Shown piece after piece: positions 1 through 8,608 of a stretch of 8,731 nt of DNA; position 1 is the stretch's first letter; every line of letters begins with the position of its first letter. Made by a program: the position numbers and the translations under genes. The notes under the pieces were generated by a model. The model saw only the letters and a list, made by a program, of their open reading frames with translations, was not told where the DNA came from and made no database searches. The DNA is from ZC4RG30 sp041168985 (lineage in GTDB: Bacteria > Pseudomonadota > Gammaproteobacteria > Steroidobacterales > Steroidobacteraceae): NCBI GenBank assembly GCA_041168985.1, contig JBEEKA010000045.1, positions 1 to 8,731 on the forward strand. The letters are read 5' to 3'.

Positions 1-2566
<2,566 letters not shown>

Positions 2567-2569
2567 GTC

Positions 2570-3718
2570 TCAACCACCCGCGGCGCTGTCGAGCCGCCGG
2601 ACCATGAGTTGAATGAATTGGTCGAACAGGGGCTGCACGTCGTGCGGACCCGGGCTCGCCTCGGGATGTCCCTGGAAGCTGAAGGCCGCCCTGTCCGTCA
2701 GGTTGATTCCCTGCAGCGATCCGTCGAACAGGGACACATGCGTGGCCTTGACGTTGGCAGGCAGGGTCGACGGGTCGACCGCAAAGCCGTGGTTCTGGCT
2801 CGTGATCAGCACCCGGCCGGTCGCAAGGTCCTGCACCGGATGGTTCGCGCCGTGGTGGCCGAACTTCATCTTCAGCGTCTTTGCGCCGGTCGCCAGCGCC
2901 AGCAGCTGATGGCCCAGGCAGATGCCGAACACCGGGATGTCGGTCTTCAGGAATTCGCGGATCGCCTTGATCGCGTAATCGCAGGGCTCCGGATCCCCCG
3001 GCCCGTTCGACAGGAAGATGCCGTTGGGCTGCATCGCCAGCACTTCGGCGGCGGATGTTCGGGCCGGGACGACGGTGATGCGGCACCCTGCATCGGCGAG
3101 CAGGCGCAGGATGTTGCGCTTCACGCCGAAGTCATAGGCCACGACGTGCAGGCGATCCTGCGGCCGCAGGGCAACGCGGCGCGACTCGGCCCAGACGCTG
3201 CCGTCGTTCCACTGGTACTGCTCGGCCGTCGTGACGACCTTCGCGAGGTCCATGCCCTTGAGCCCGGGGAATCCGCGCGCCGCAGCGATCGCGGCCGACT
3301 CATCGACCGTTTCGCCGGTCATGATGCAGCCGTTCTGTGCGCCCTTTTCCCGCAGCAGCTTCGTCAGCCGGCGCGTGTCGATGCCTGCGATGGCAACGAC
3401 ATTCGCGCGGACCAGGTAGTCCTGCAGCGGGAGGGTGTTGCGCCAGCTGCTGGAGAGCAGCGGCAGGTCACGGATCACGAGGCCCGCAGCGGCAGCGCCG
3501 GCGGATTCCTGATCTTCCGGCGTCGTGCCGGTGTTCCCGATATGCGGGTACGTCAGCGTGACGATCTGACGGGTGTAGGACGGGTCGCTCAGGATCTCCT
3601 GATAACCCGTCATCGCGGTATTGAAGACGACTTCGCCGGTGGTATGGCCCTTGGCCCCGATAGATTGACCACGGAACACCGTTCCGTCGGCCAACGCCAA
3701 TACAGCAATGTCGCTCAC
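2570..3718 (-). CDS. carA: Carbamoyl-phosphate synthase small subunit (glutaminase)
   Basis: CarA hydrolyses glutamine and passes ammonia through an internal tunnel to CarB. The 382-residue length equals the usual size. The N-terminal CPSase domain covers about residues 1-150 (FNTAMTGYQEILSDPSY at 32-48). A class I glutamine amidotransferase domain follows from about 190 to 375. It has SNGPGDP (237-243), the nucleophile C267 in GICLGHQ, and the partners H351 and E353 in GHPEASPGP; I see an intact triad. The start is GTG at 3718, supported by GGAGG at 3726-3730, seven bases upstream. The stop TGA at 2570-2572 is 3 bases before carB. The gene has its own apparent promoter and a structured leader in the gap after dapB. 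A perfect 7-bp inverted repeat (3671-3687) lies in its first codons. Regulation by pyrimidines or arginine through the leader is inference. Confidence 0.99.
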   Translation of the reverse strand: MSDIAVLALADGTVFRGQSIGAKGHTTGEVVFNTAMTGYQEILSDPSYTRQIVTLTYPHIGNTGTTPEDQESAGAAAAGLVIRDLPLLSSSWRNTLPLQDYLVRANVVAIAGIDTRRLTKLLREKGAQNGCIMTGETVDESAAIAAARGFPGLKGMDLAKVVTTAEQYQWNDGSVWAESRRVALRPQDRLHVVAYDFGVKRNILRLLADAGCRITVVPARTSAAEVLAMQPNGIFLSNGPGDPEPCDYAIKAIREFLKTDIPVFGICLGHQLLALATGAKTLKMKFGHHGANHPVQDLATGRVLITSQNHGFAVDPSTLPANVKATHVSLFDGSLQGINLTDRAAFSFQGHPEASPGPHDVQPLFDQFIQLMVRRLDSAAGG

Positions 3719-3765
3719 TCGTTGACCTCCGCGTGGCTAGGGCGGCTTGTCTGCATGTCGCTCAT
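3715..3765 (-). other. Possible 16-codon upstream reading frame overlapping the carA start
   Basis: An ATG at 3765 opens a frame reading MSDMQTSRPSHAEVNE. Its TGA overlaps the carA GTG start (GTGA), and the carA ribosome binding site lies inside it. A weak purine stretch (GGAAAG) sits only two bases before the ATG, so efficient initiation is doubtful. It could be a leader peptide coupled to carA translation, or chance. I do not recognise the peptide. Confidence 0.25.
3726..3730 (-). promoter_or_regulatory. Ribosome binding site fixing the GTG start of carA
   Basis: The minus strand reads GGAGG followed by seven bases and GTG at 3718. This is an ideal Shine-Dalgarno site with good spacing, and it decides for the GTG start over ATG codons further upstream, which are in other frames. 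Confidence 0.85.
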
Positions 3766-3783
3766 GACTTTCCAGGCGTAGAT

Positions 3784-3830
3784 GCACAAAGCGGGAGGGA
3801 GTCCGGATTGAACTCCCTCCCGCCTTGCAC
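3784..3830 (-). promoter_or_regulatory. 21-bp RNA stem-loop in the carA leader, possible attenuator
   Basis: On the minus-strand transcript, bases 3830-3810 pair without interruption with 3804-3784, leaving a 5-base loop (AAUCC). The core is a perfect 12-bp inverted repeat (GCGGGAGGGAGT with ACTCCCTCCCGC). Seven outer and two inner pairs extend it, four of them G-U wobbles. The wobbles exist only in the minus-strand RNA; on the plus strand they would be A-C mismatches, which argues for a structure acting in the carAB transcript. Only three Us follow the GC-rich core, so it is a poor classical terminator. It may be an attenuator, a stability element or an RNase III substrate. It could also end dapB transcripts. 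Confidence 0.7.
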
Positions 3831-3869
3831 TGGACTAACCCGTCACGGAGTGTGTCGGATTCGGCGGAG

Positions 3870-3898
3870 ATTCTAAGGTTGGGAGCCGCGCCTGTCCA
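3870..3898 (-). promoter_or_regulatory. Predicted sigma-70-type promoter for carAB
   Basis: The minus strand has TGGACA (3893-3898; 5 of 6 to TTGACA), a 17-base spacer and TAGAAT (3870-3875; 5 of 6 to TATAAT). Transcription would begin near 3862, giving a leader of about 144 bases to the carA GTG. The placement after the dapB stop means carAB can be expressed independently of the chaperone-dapB operon. This is predicted from the sequence only. Confidence 0.6.
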
Positions 3899-3949
3899 AC
3901 CGACTTTCAAACTTCGCAATTGGCAGCGGAAAATGCTGCAACGTGTTGA

Positions 3950-4753
3950 TTATAGTGCCAAAACATCGGCCATGCTGTAGTGTCCCGGAGCCTTGCCGAC
4001 CACCCAGGCCGCGCCCGTGAGGGCGCCCCGGGCGAAAATGGTGCGGTCCGTCGCCACATGCCGCAGCGTCAGCTGCTCGCCAGCCCCCAGGAATCGCACG
4101 TCATGCTCGCCCACGACGTCACCGCCCCGGGCGACGGCGAACCCGATGGTGCCCGCCTCCCGGGCGCCATCCTCGACACCCGTGGGCCGCGGCCGGGCCG
4201 GCAGATTCACCCCCCGCCCTTCCGCGGCGGCCCGCCCCAGCGCCAGGGCGGTACCGGACGGCGCATCCACCTTGTGACGGTGGTGGGCCTCGAAGATCTC
4301 GATGTCGTAGTTCACCGGCAGCGACTGCGCCGCCTTGCGGACGAGCTCCAGCAGGACGTTCAGTGCCAGGCTCGTGTTGGCGGCCACGACGAGGGGGATC
4401 ACCCGGGACGCGGCGGCGATCGCGGCCGCAGCGTCTTCGCCGAACCCCGTCGTGCCGAGCATCAGCGCGACACGCGCTTCGGCGCAGGCAGAGACGTTCG
4501 CCGCCGTGATCGCGCCGCTGGAGAAATCGATGGCGACATCCGCACCAGCCAGCGCCGCCGGCACATTGGCGGTCAGCGACACGCCAACGGTGCCGCGACC
4601 GGCCACCTCGCCCGCATCCCGACCCAGGTCCGGATGCCCCGGCATGGTGACCGCACCGTGCAGCGCAAGGGTCGGAAACTCCGCAATGGCCCGCACGAGC
4701 GCACTGCCCATGCGCCCCGAAGCGCCGATGATCGTGACCTTTGCAACCGTCAT
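3950..4753 (-). CDS. dapB: 4-hydroxy-tetrahydrodipicolinate reductase
   Basis: DapB reduces the dihydrodipicolinate-level intermediate to tetrahydrodipicolinate with NAD(P)H, in the diaminopimelate/lysine pathway that feeds peptidoglycan. The 267-residue protein has the Rossmann motif IIGASGRMG (8-16), GTTGF (100-104), AANTS (124-128) and the family signature EAHHRHKVDAPSGTA (155-169). The signature holds catalytic H157 and K161 (E. coli H159 and K163). The C-terminal Rossmann return segment GHYSMADVLAL is intact. The ATG at 4753 overlaps the dnaJ stop by 4 bases (ATGA), with GGAG seven bases upstream (4761-4764) inside dnaJ. It therefore appears translationally coupled to dnaJ. The next gene is carA after 231 bases. 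The protein is alanine- and glycine-rich, as its GC-rich neighbours are. Confidence 0.98.
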   Translation of the reverse strand: MTVAKVTIIGASGRMGSALVRAIAEFPTLALHGAVTMPGHPDLGRDAGEVAGRGTVGVSLTANVPAALAGADVAIDFSSGAITAANVSACAEARVALMLGTTGFGEDAAAAIAAASRVIPLVVAANTSLALNVLLELVRKAAQSLPVNYDIEIFEAHHRHKVDAPSGTALALGRAAAEGRGVNLPARPRPTGVEDGAREAGTIGFAVARGGDVVGEHDVRFLGAGEQLTLRHVATDRTIFARGALTGAAWVVGKAPGHYSMADVLAL

Positions 4754-5895
4754 CGTCCCGCTCCGGAGAAGAATTTCCTGACGCCCTCGAAGAAGCCTTC
4801 CTCGCGGGGGGTATGGGCCGAATCATCCGACTTCAGCGATTCGTCGAACTTGCGCAGCAGGTCGCGCTGTTCGCTGGACAGCTTCACCGGGGTTTCGACC
4901 ATCACCTTGCAGAAGAGATCGCCGCGCGCGCCACCGCGGACGGGTTTCACGCCCTTGTCGCGGAGCCGGAATACACGGCCGGACTGGGTCTCGGCAGGTA
5001 TCTTGAGCGAGACCTGTCCGTCCAGTGTCGGCACGAGGACGGTTCCGCCCAGCACGGCCGTCGCGAAACTGATCGGCACTTCACAGGACAGGTGCTCGCC
5101 GTCGCGTTCGAAGATGTCATGCGATCGGACGTGGACCTCGACGTACAGGTCGCCGGCCGGGCCGCCATTGCGACCGGCCTCGCCTTCTCCGCCCAGGCGG
5201 ATGCGGTCGCCGCTGTCCACGCCCGGCGGAATTTTTACCGACAGTTTCTTGTTACGGCGGACGCGGCCCTGCCCCTGGCAGTCGCCGCAGGGGTTCTTGA
5301 CCATCTTGCCGGTACCCCGGCAACGGGGGCATCCCTGCTGCAGCTGGAAGAAGCCCTGCGAAATCCGGACCTGGCCCGAGCCATGGCAGGTTTCGCAGGT
5401 TACGGGCTGGGAGCCTTTCGCCGCCCCGCTGCCCTTGCAGGTCTCGCACTCGCAGAGCTTGGGCACGTCGATCTCGACGTTGGTGCCGAACACGGCTTCG
5501 TCGAGGTCCAGCTCGAGCTCGTAGCGCAGGTCGGCACCCCGGAAGACCTGCGAACGGCCACCCCGGCGGCCACCGCCGCCGAAGATGTCGCCGAACACAT
5601 CGCCGAAGATGTCGCCGAAGGCCTCGCCCGGGTTCATGCCCGGGCCGCCCCCGCCGCCGCCGCGCGACGGATCGAAGGCATCGTGGCCGAACTGGTCGTA
5701 CTGCGCGCGCTTGCCGGCGTCGGACAGGATCTCGTAGGCCTCCTTGGCCTCCTTGAAGCTCTCTTCCGCCGCCTTGTCATCCGGATTGCGGTCCGGGTGG
5801 TACTTCATGGCCAGCCGCCGATAGGCCTTCTTGATGTCGGCCTCGGAGGCGGTCTTCGGCACGTCGAGGACCGCGTAGTAATCCCGTTTTGACAT
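4750..5895 (-). CDS. dnaJ: Chaperone protein DnaJ (Hsp40, type I)
   Basis: DnaJ binds unfolded clients, hands them to DnaK and stimulates DnaK ATP hydrolysis. The 381-residue protein has the full type I layout. The J domain covers about 1-70 with HPD at 33-35. A Gly/Phe region (about 75-118) contains a six-glycine run and a repeated FGDI/FGDV motif. The zinc centre has four CxxCxGxG motifs: C150/C153, C167/C170, C189/C192 and C203/C206. An extra cysteine, C148, sits just before the first. The C-terminal substrate-binding domains cover about 215-345. The start is the ATG at 5895, 36 bases after the dnaK stop. The ribosome site is weak, which suggests modest translation or coupling to dnaK. The stop overlaps the dapB start. 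It is cytoplasmic and belongs to the heat-shock operon. Confidence 0.99.
   Translation of the reverse strand: MSKRDYYAVLDVPKTASEADIKKAYRRLAMKYHPDRNPDDKAAEESFKEAKEAYEILSDAGKRAQYDQFGHDAFDPSRGGGGGGPGMNPGEAFGDIFGDVFGDIFGGGGRRGGRSQVFRGADLRYELELDLDEAVFGTNVEIDVPKLCECETCKGSGAAKGSQPVTCETCHGSGQVRISQGFFQLQQGCPRCRGTGKMVKNPCGDCQGQGRVRRNKKLSVKIPPGVDSGDRIRLGGEGEAGRNGGPAGDLYVEVHVRSHDIFERDGEHLSCEVPISFATAVLGGTVLVPTLDGQVSLKIPAETQSGRVFRLRDKGVKPVRGGARGDLFCKVMVETPVKLSSEQRDLLRKFDESLKSDDSAHTPREEGFFEGVRKFFSGAGR
5584..5619. repeat. Three tandem 12-base units inside dnaJ
   Basis: Units at 5584-5595, 5596-5607 and 5608-5619 read gatgtcgccgaa, cacatcgccgaa and gatgtcgccgaa on the plus strand. Units 1 and 3 are identical. 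They encode the period-4 FGDI/FGDV repeat in the Gly/Phe region of DnaJ. The unit is in frame, so copy changes would keep the reading frame. Confidence 0.9.
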
Positions 5896-5931
5896 ACGTT
5901 ACTGCCGATGCTCAGGCGCGCAGGCCCGGCA

Positions 5932-7875
5932 TCAGACCTTCTTGTCCTTCACTTCCTCGAACTCCGCGTCGACGATATCGTCGGCGCGGCCACCCTGGGC
6001 ACCGGCGTTCTCGCCGCCCGGCGCCGCCCCGGCGCCCGCTGCGCCCGCGTCGCCACCCGCCGCAGCATAAGCCTGCTGGGCGATTCCGGCAGATGCCTGG
6101 GCCAGCGCCTCGGCTTTCTTTTCGATCGCGTCGCGGTCATCGCCCTTGAGTGCGGTGCGCAGGTCGGAGATCGCCGACTCGGCCTTCGCGCGATCTTCCG
6201 CCGACACCTTGTCGCCAAGGTCGTTCAGCGACTTCTCGACCGAGTGCACGAGGCCGTCGGCCTTGTTGCGGGACTCGACGAGCTCGCGGAACTTCTTGTC
6301 CTCCGCGGCATGCGCCTCGGCATCGGCGACCATGCGCTTGATCTCGTCTTCCGACAGACCCGACGAGGCGCGGATGACGATCTTCTGCTCCTTGCCCGTG
6401 GCCTTGTCCTTCGCCGAGACGTTGAGGATGCCGTTGGCGTCGATGTCGAACGTGACTTCGACCTGCGGCATGCCGCGCGGCGCCGGGGCGATGTCCGACA
6501 GGTCGAAACGACCCAGGGACTTGTTGTCGCCGGCGCGGTCGCGCTCGCCCTGCAGGACGTGGATCGTCACGGCGGTCTGGTTGTCGTCGGCCGTCGAGAA
6601 GACCTGAGAGGCCTTCGTCGGGATCGTCGTGTTCTTCTCGATGAGCTTGGTCATGACCTGGCCCAGCGTCTCGATGCCCAGCGACAGCGGGGTCACGTCG
6701 AGCAGCAGCACGTCCTTGACCTCGCCGGCCAGCACGCCGCCCTGGATCGCGGCACCCACGGCCACGGCCTCGTCCGGGTTCACGTCACGGCGCGGTTCCT
6801 TGCCGAAGAAATCCTTCACGTAGGTCTGCACCATCGGCATGCGCGTCTGGCCGCCGACGAGGATGACTTCGGACACCTCGGAGGCCGACAGGCCGGCGTC
6901 CTTCAGCGCGACGCGGCAGGGCTCGATCGTGCGCTTCACGAGGTCCTCGACGAGGGACTCGAGCTTGGCGCGCGTCAGCTTCACGTTCAGGTGCTTCGGG
7001 CCCGAGGCGTCCGCCGTGATGTACGGCAGGTTCACTTCGGTCTGCTGGCTGGAGGACAGCTCGATCTTGGCCTTCTCGCCCGCTTCCTTCAGGCGCTGCA
7101 TGGCCAGGGGATCCTTGCGGACGTCCACGCCGGATTCCTTGAGGAACTCCTCGGCGAGGAAGTTGATGATCCGCATGTCGAAGTCTTCGCCACCCAGAAA
7201 AGTGTCGCCATTGGTCGAAAGCACCTCGAACTGGCGCTCGCCGTCCACTTCGGCGATCTCGATGATCGACACGTCGAAGGTGCCGCCACCCAGGTCGTAG
7301 ACCGCGATCTTGCGGTCGCCGCCGGCCTTGTCGAGGCCGTAGGCCAGCGCCGCGGCGGTCGGTTCGTTGATGATTCGCTTGACGTTGAGACCCGCGATGC
7401 GGCCCGCGTCCTTCGTCGCCTGGCGCTGGGAATCGTTGAAGTAGGCCGGGACCGTGATGACGGCTTCCGTGACGGCTTCGCCCAGGTAGTCCTCGGCGGT
7501 CTTCTTCATCTTCGCGAGCACGCGCGCCGAGATCTCCGGCGGTGCCATGTTCTTGCCCTGCGCCTCGACCCAGGCATCGCCATTGTCGGCGCTGACGATC
7601 TTGTAGGGCACCATGTCGACGTCCTTCTGCACGACGCCGTCCTTGAACTTGCGGCCGATGAGGCGCTTCACCGCGAAGAGCGTGTTCTTCGGATTGGTGA
7701 CGGCCTGGCGCTTGGCCGACTGACCGACGACGACTTCGCCATCCTTCGTGAACGCGACGATCGACGGCGTGGTGCGGTCGCCTTCGCTGTTTTCGATCAC
7801 GCGCGGCTTGCCGCCTTCCATGATCGCGACGCAGGAATTGGTCGTACCCAGATCGATGCCGATGACTTTTGCCAT
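5932..7875 (-). CDS. dnaK: Chaperone protein DnaK (Hsp70)
   Basis: DnaK is the ATP-driven chaperone that cycles on unfolded peptides with DnaJ and GrpE in the cytoplasm. The 647-residue product has the nucleotide-binding domain starting GIDLGTTNSCVA. Landmarks keep E. coli numbering: K70, P143, E171 and T199 in DLGGGTFD. The interdomain linker VLLLD is at 389-393. The beta-sandwich substrate domain and helical lid follow, then an Ala/Gly-rich flexible tail and the conserved acidic end (DAEFEEV). The ATG at 7875 gives the standard MAKVIGIDLG start, although the ribosome site is weak (GGGG ten bases upstream). It lies 85 bases after grpE; that gap holds a candidate heat-shock promoter and a hairpin. 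The dnaJ start is 36 bases downstream. No unusual residues were seen. Confidence 0.99.
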   Translation of the reverse strand: MAKVIGIDLGTTNSCVAIMEGGKPRVIENSEGDRTTPSIVAFTKDGEVVVGQSAKRQAVTNPKNTLFAVKRLIGRKFKDGVVQKDVDMVPYKIVSADNGDAWVEAQGKNMAPPEISARVLAKMKKTAEDYLGEAVTEAVITVPAYFNDSQRQATKDAGRIAGLNVKRIINEPTAAALAYGLDKAGGDRKIAVYDLGGGTFDVSIIEIAEVDGERQFEVLSTNGDTFLGGEDFDMRIINFLAEEFLKESGVDVRKDPLAMQRLKEAGEKAKIELSSSQQTEVNLPYITADASGPKHLNVKLTRAKLESLVEDLVKRTIEPCRVALKDAGLSASEVSEVILVGGQTRMPMVQTYVKDFFGKEPRRDVNPDEAVAVGAAIQGGVLAGEVKDVLLLDVTPLSLGIETLGQVMTKLIEKNTTIPTKASQVFSTADDNQTAVTIHVLQGERDRAGDNKSLGRFDLSDIAPAPRGMPQVEVTFDIDANGILNVSAKDKATGKEQKIVIRASSGLSEDEIKRMVADAEAHAAEDKKFRELVESRNKADGLVHSVEKSLNDLGDKVSAEDRAKAESAISDLRTALKGDDRDAIEKKAEALAQASAGIAQQAYAAAGGDAGAAGAGAAPGGENAGAQGGRADDIVDAEFEEVKDKKV

Positions 7876-7914
7876 GACTGTATTACCCCGGAAAGAATGA
7901 ATTCGATGGACCGT

Positions 7915-7943
7915 TTGTGGGACCTTGGGGCTTTCGCTTCAAG
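7915..7943 (-). promoter_or_regulatory. Candidate heat-shock (sigma-32-like) promoter of dnaK
   Basis: The minus strand has CTTGAAG (7937-7943; 6 of 7 to CTTGAAA), a 14-base spacer and TCCCACAA (7915-7922; partial match to CCCCATNT). The predicted start is near 7908, about 33 bases before the dnaK ATG. The -10 core CCCACAA is shared with a similar site before grpE. The match is imperfect. Confidence 0.4.
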
Positions 7944-7946
7944 GTC
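7921..7946 (-). repeat. Inverted repeat / hairpin in the grpE-dnaK gap
   Basis: A perfect 7-bp inverted repeat, GACCTTG with CAAGGTC, encloses 12 bases that include GC-GAAA-GC, a possible GNRA-type tetraloop. No U-tract follows, so it is not a convincing terminator. It overlaps the candidate dnaK -35 element. It could be an operator or an RNA processing site. Confidence 0.55.
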
Positions 7947-7960
7947 TTGGCGGAAAATCC

Positions 7961-8503
7961 TTAATCCGGCGCGCGGGCGACGATGACCCGGGCCGGGCGA
8001 AGCAGGCGGCCGTTCAGCTCGTAGCCGCGCTGGACCACGGTCAGCACGGAGTCCGGCGCCGCAGTGGCCGAGGGTTGCATGACCATGGCTTCATGGCGCT
8101 CCGGATCGAAGGGCTCGCCGACGGGATCCAGCGTCAGGACCTGGTGCTTCTCGAAGGCCTTGGCCAGCAGCTTCAGCGTCGCTTCCTGTCCGGCCGCGAG
8201 GCTGGCGGCGTCGGCCTTGCCCGCATTGGCAACGGCGAGCTCCAGGCTGTCGAGGACCGGCAGCAGTTCCTGCGCCAGCTTCTCCACCCCGAACCGATGG
8301 GCCTGCTCGACCTCCCGGGCCGCGCGCTTGCGCACGTTGTCCAACTCGGCGACAGCGCGAAGTGCCTGGTCACGGGCCGCGGCGGACTGTGCCTCGGCGG
8401 CGGCCAGGGCTGCCCGGAGCTGTTCGACCTCCGTCAGCGCCACCTCGGGCGCATCGGCCGCGGGAGCGCCGCCCATCTCGGTTCCGTTCGCATTGTCGGA
8501 CAT
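7961..8503 (-). CDS. grpE: Nucleotide exchange factor GrpE
   Basis: GrpE drives ADP release from DnaK and acts as a thermosensor in the chaperone cycle. With the start at 8503 the protein has 180 residues. An acidic, alanine-rich N-terminus leads into a predicted long coiled-coil helix (about 22-75, including AELDNVRKRAARE at 52-64). LLPVLDSLELA (80-90) follows. The C-terminal beta domain has DPVGEPFDPERHEAM (126-140) and VVQRGYELNGRLLRPARVIVA (156-176), all family hallmarks. The ATG at 8503 is preferred over one at 8548 because AGGAG (8510-8514) lies just before it. The longer form would add 15 residues of non-conserved sequence. hrcA ends 86 bases upstream and dnaK starts 85 bases downstream. 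Confidence 0.98.
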   Translation of the reverse strand: MSDNANGTEMGGAPAADAPEVALTEVEQLRAALAAAEAQSAAARDQALRAVAELDNVRKRAAREVEQAHRFGVEKLAQELLPVLDSLELAVANAGKADAASLAAGQEATLKLLAKAFEKHQVLTLDPVGEPFDPERHEAMVMQPSATAAPDSVLTVVQRGYELNGRLLRPARVIVARAPD

Positions 8504-8509
8504 CAAAAA

Positions 8510-8514
8510 CTCCT
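8510..8514 (-). promoter_or_regulatory. Ribosome binding site deciding the grpE start
   Basis: AGGAG on the minus strand, followed by six bases and ATG at 8503, is a strong Shine-Dalgarno site. It favours the 180-residue GrpE over a 195-residue form from 8548. Confidence 0.85.
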
Positions 8515-8580
8515 GAAAACAAATACTTGCGACAAAAACCTCATCCATTTGATATGGACAAGGCCGTCAAACTGTGCGGA

Positions 8581-8608
8581 TTGTGGGGGCTAGCGGCGGG
8601 AATTCAAT
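8581..8608 (-). promoter_or_regulatory. Candidate heat-shock (sigma-32-like) promoter of grpE
   Basis: The minus strand has ATTGAAT (8602-8608; 5 of 7 to CTTGAAA), a 13-base spacer and CCCCACAA (8581-8588; CCCCA matches CCCCATNT). It overlaps the last hrcA codons and would start transcription near 8574. The shared CCCACAA core with the site before dnaK strengthens the call, but neither match is perfect. Confidence 0.4.

Noticed and set aside
3737..3919. A 60-codon minus-strand frame in the dapB-carA gap
   Set aside because: It starts at TTG upstream of the predicted promoter, has no good ribosome site, and runs through the promoter and hairpin. It is probably chance.
3923..3939. Small hairpin GCAGC-7-GCTGC just after the dapB stop, as a terminator
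   Set aside because: The stem is only 5 bp (a bulge is needed to extend it) and no U-tract follows.
4741..5892. A 383-codon plus-strand open frame opposite dnaJ
   Set aside because: Codon-register mirror of dnaJ, with no independent ribosome site or domain.
5896..5931. Short pairing (TGCCG with CGGCA) in the dnaK-dnaJ gap
   Set aside because: Five pairs over a long loop are weak and expected by chance in GC-rich sequence. No U-tract follows.
5908..7986. A 692-codon plus-strand open frame opposite dnaK
   Set aside because: Same codon-register mirror effect; dnaK is unmistakable on the minus strand.
8504..8548. An upstream ATG at 8548 giving a 195-residue GrpE
   Set aside because: The start at 8503 has a strong AGGAG site, and the extra 15 residues do not resemble GrpE.
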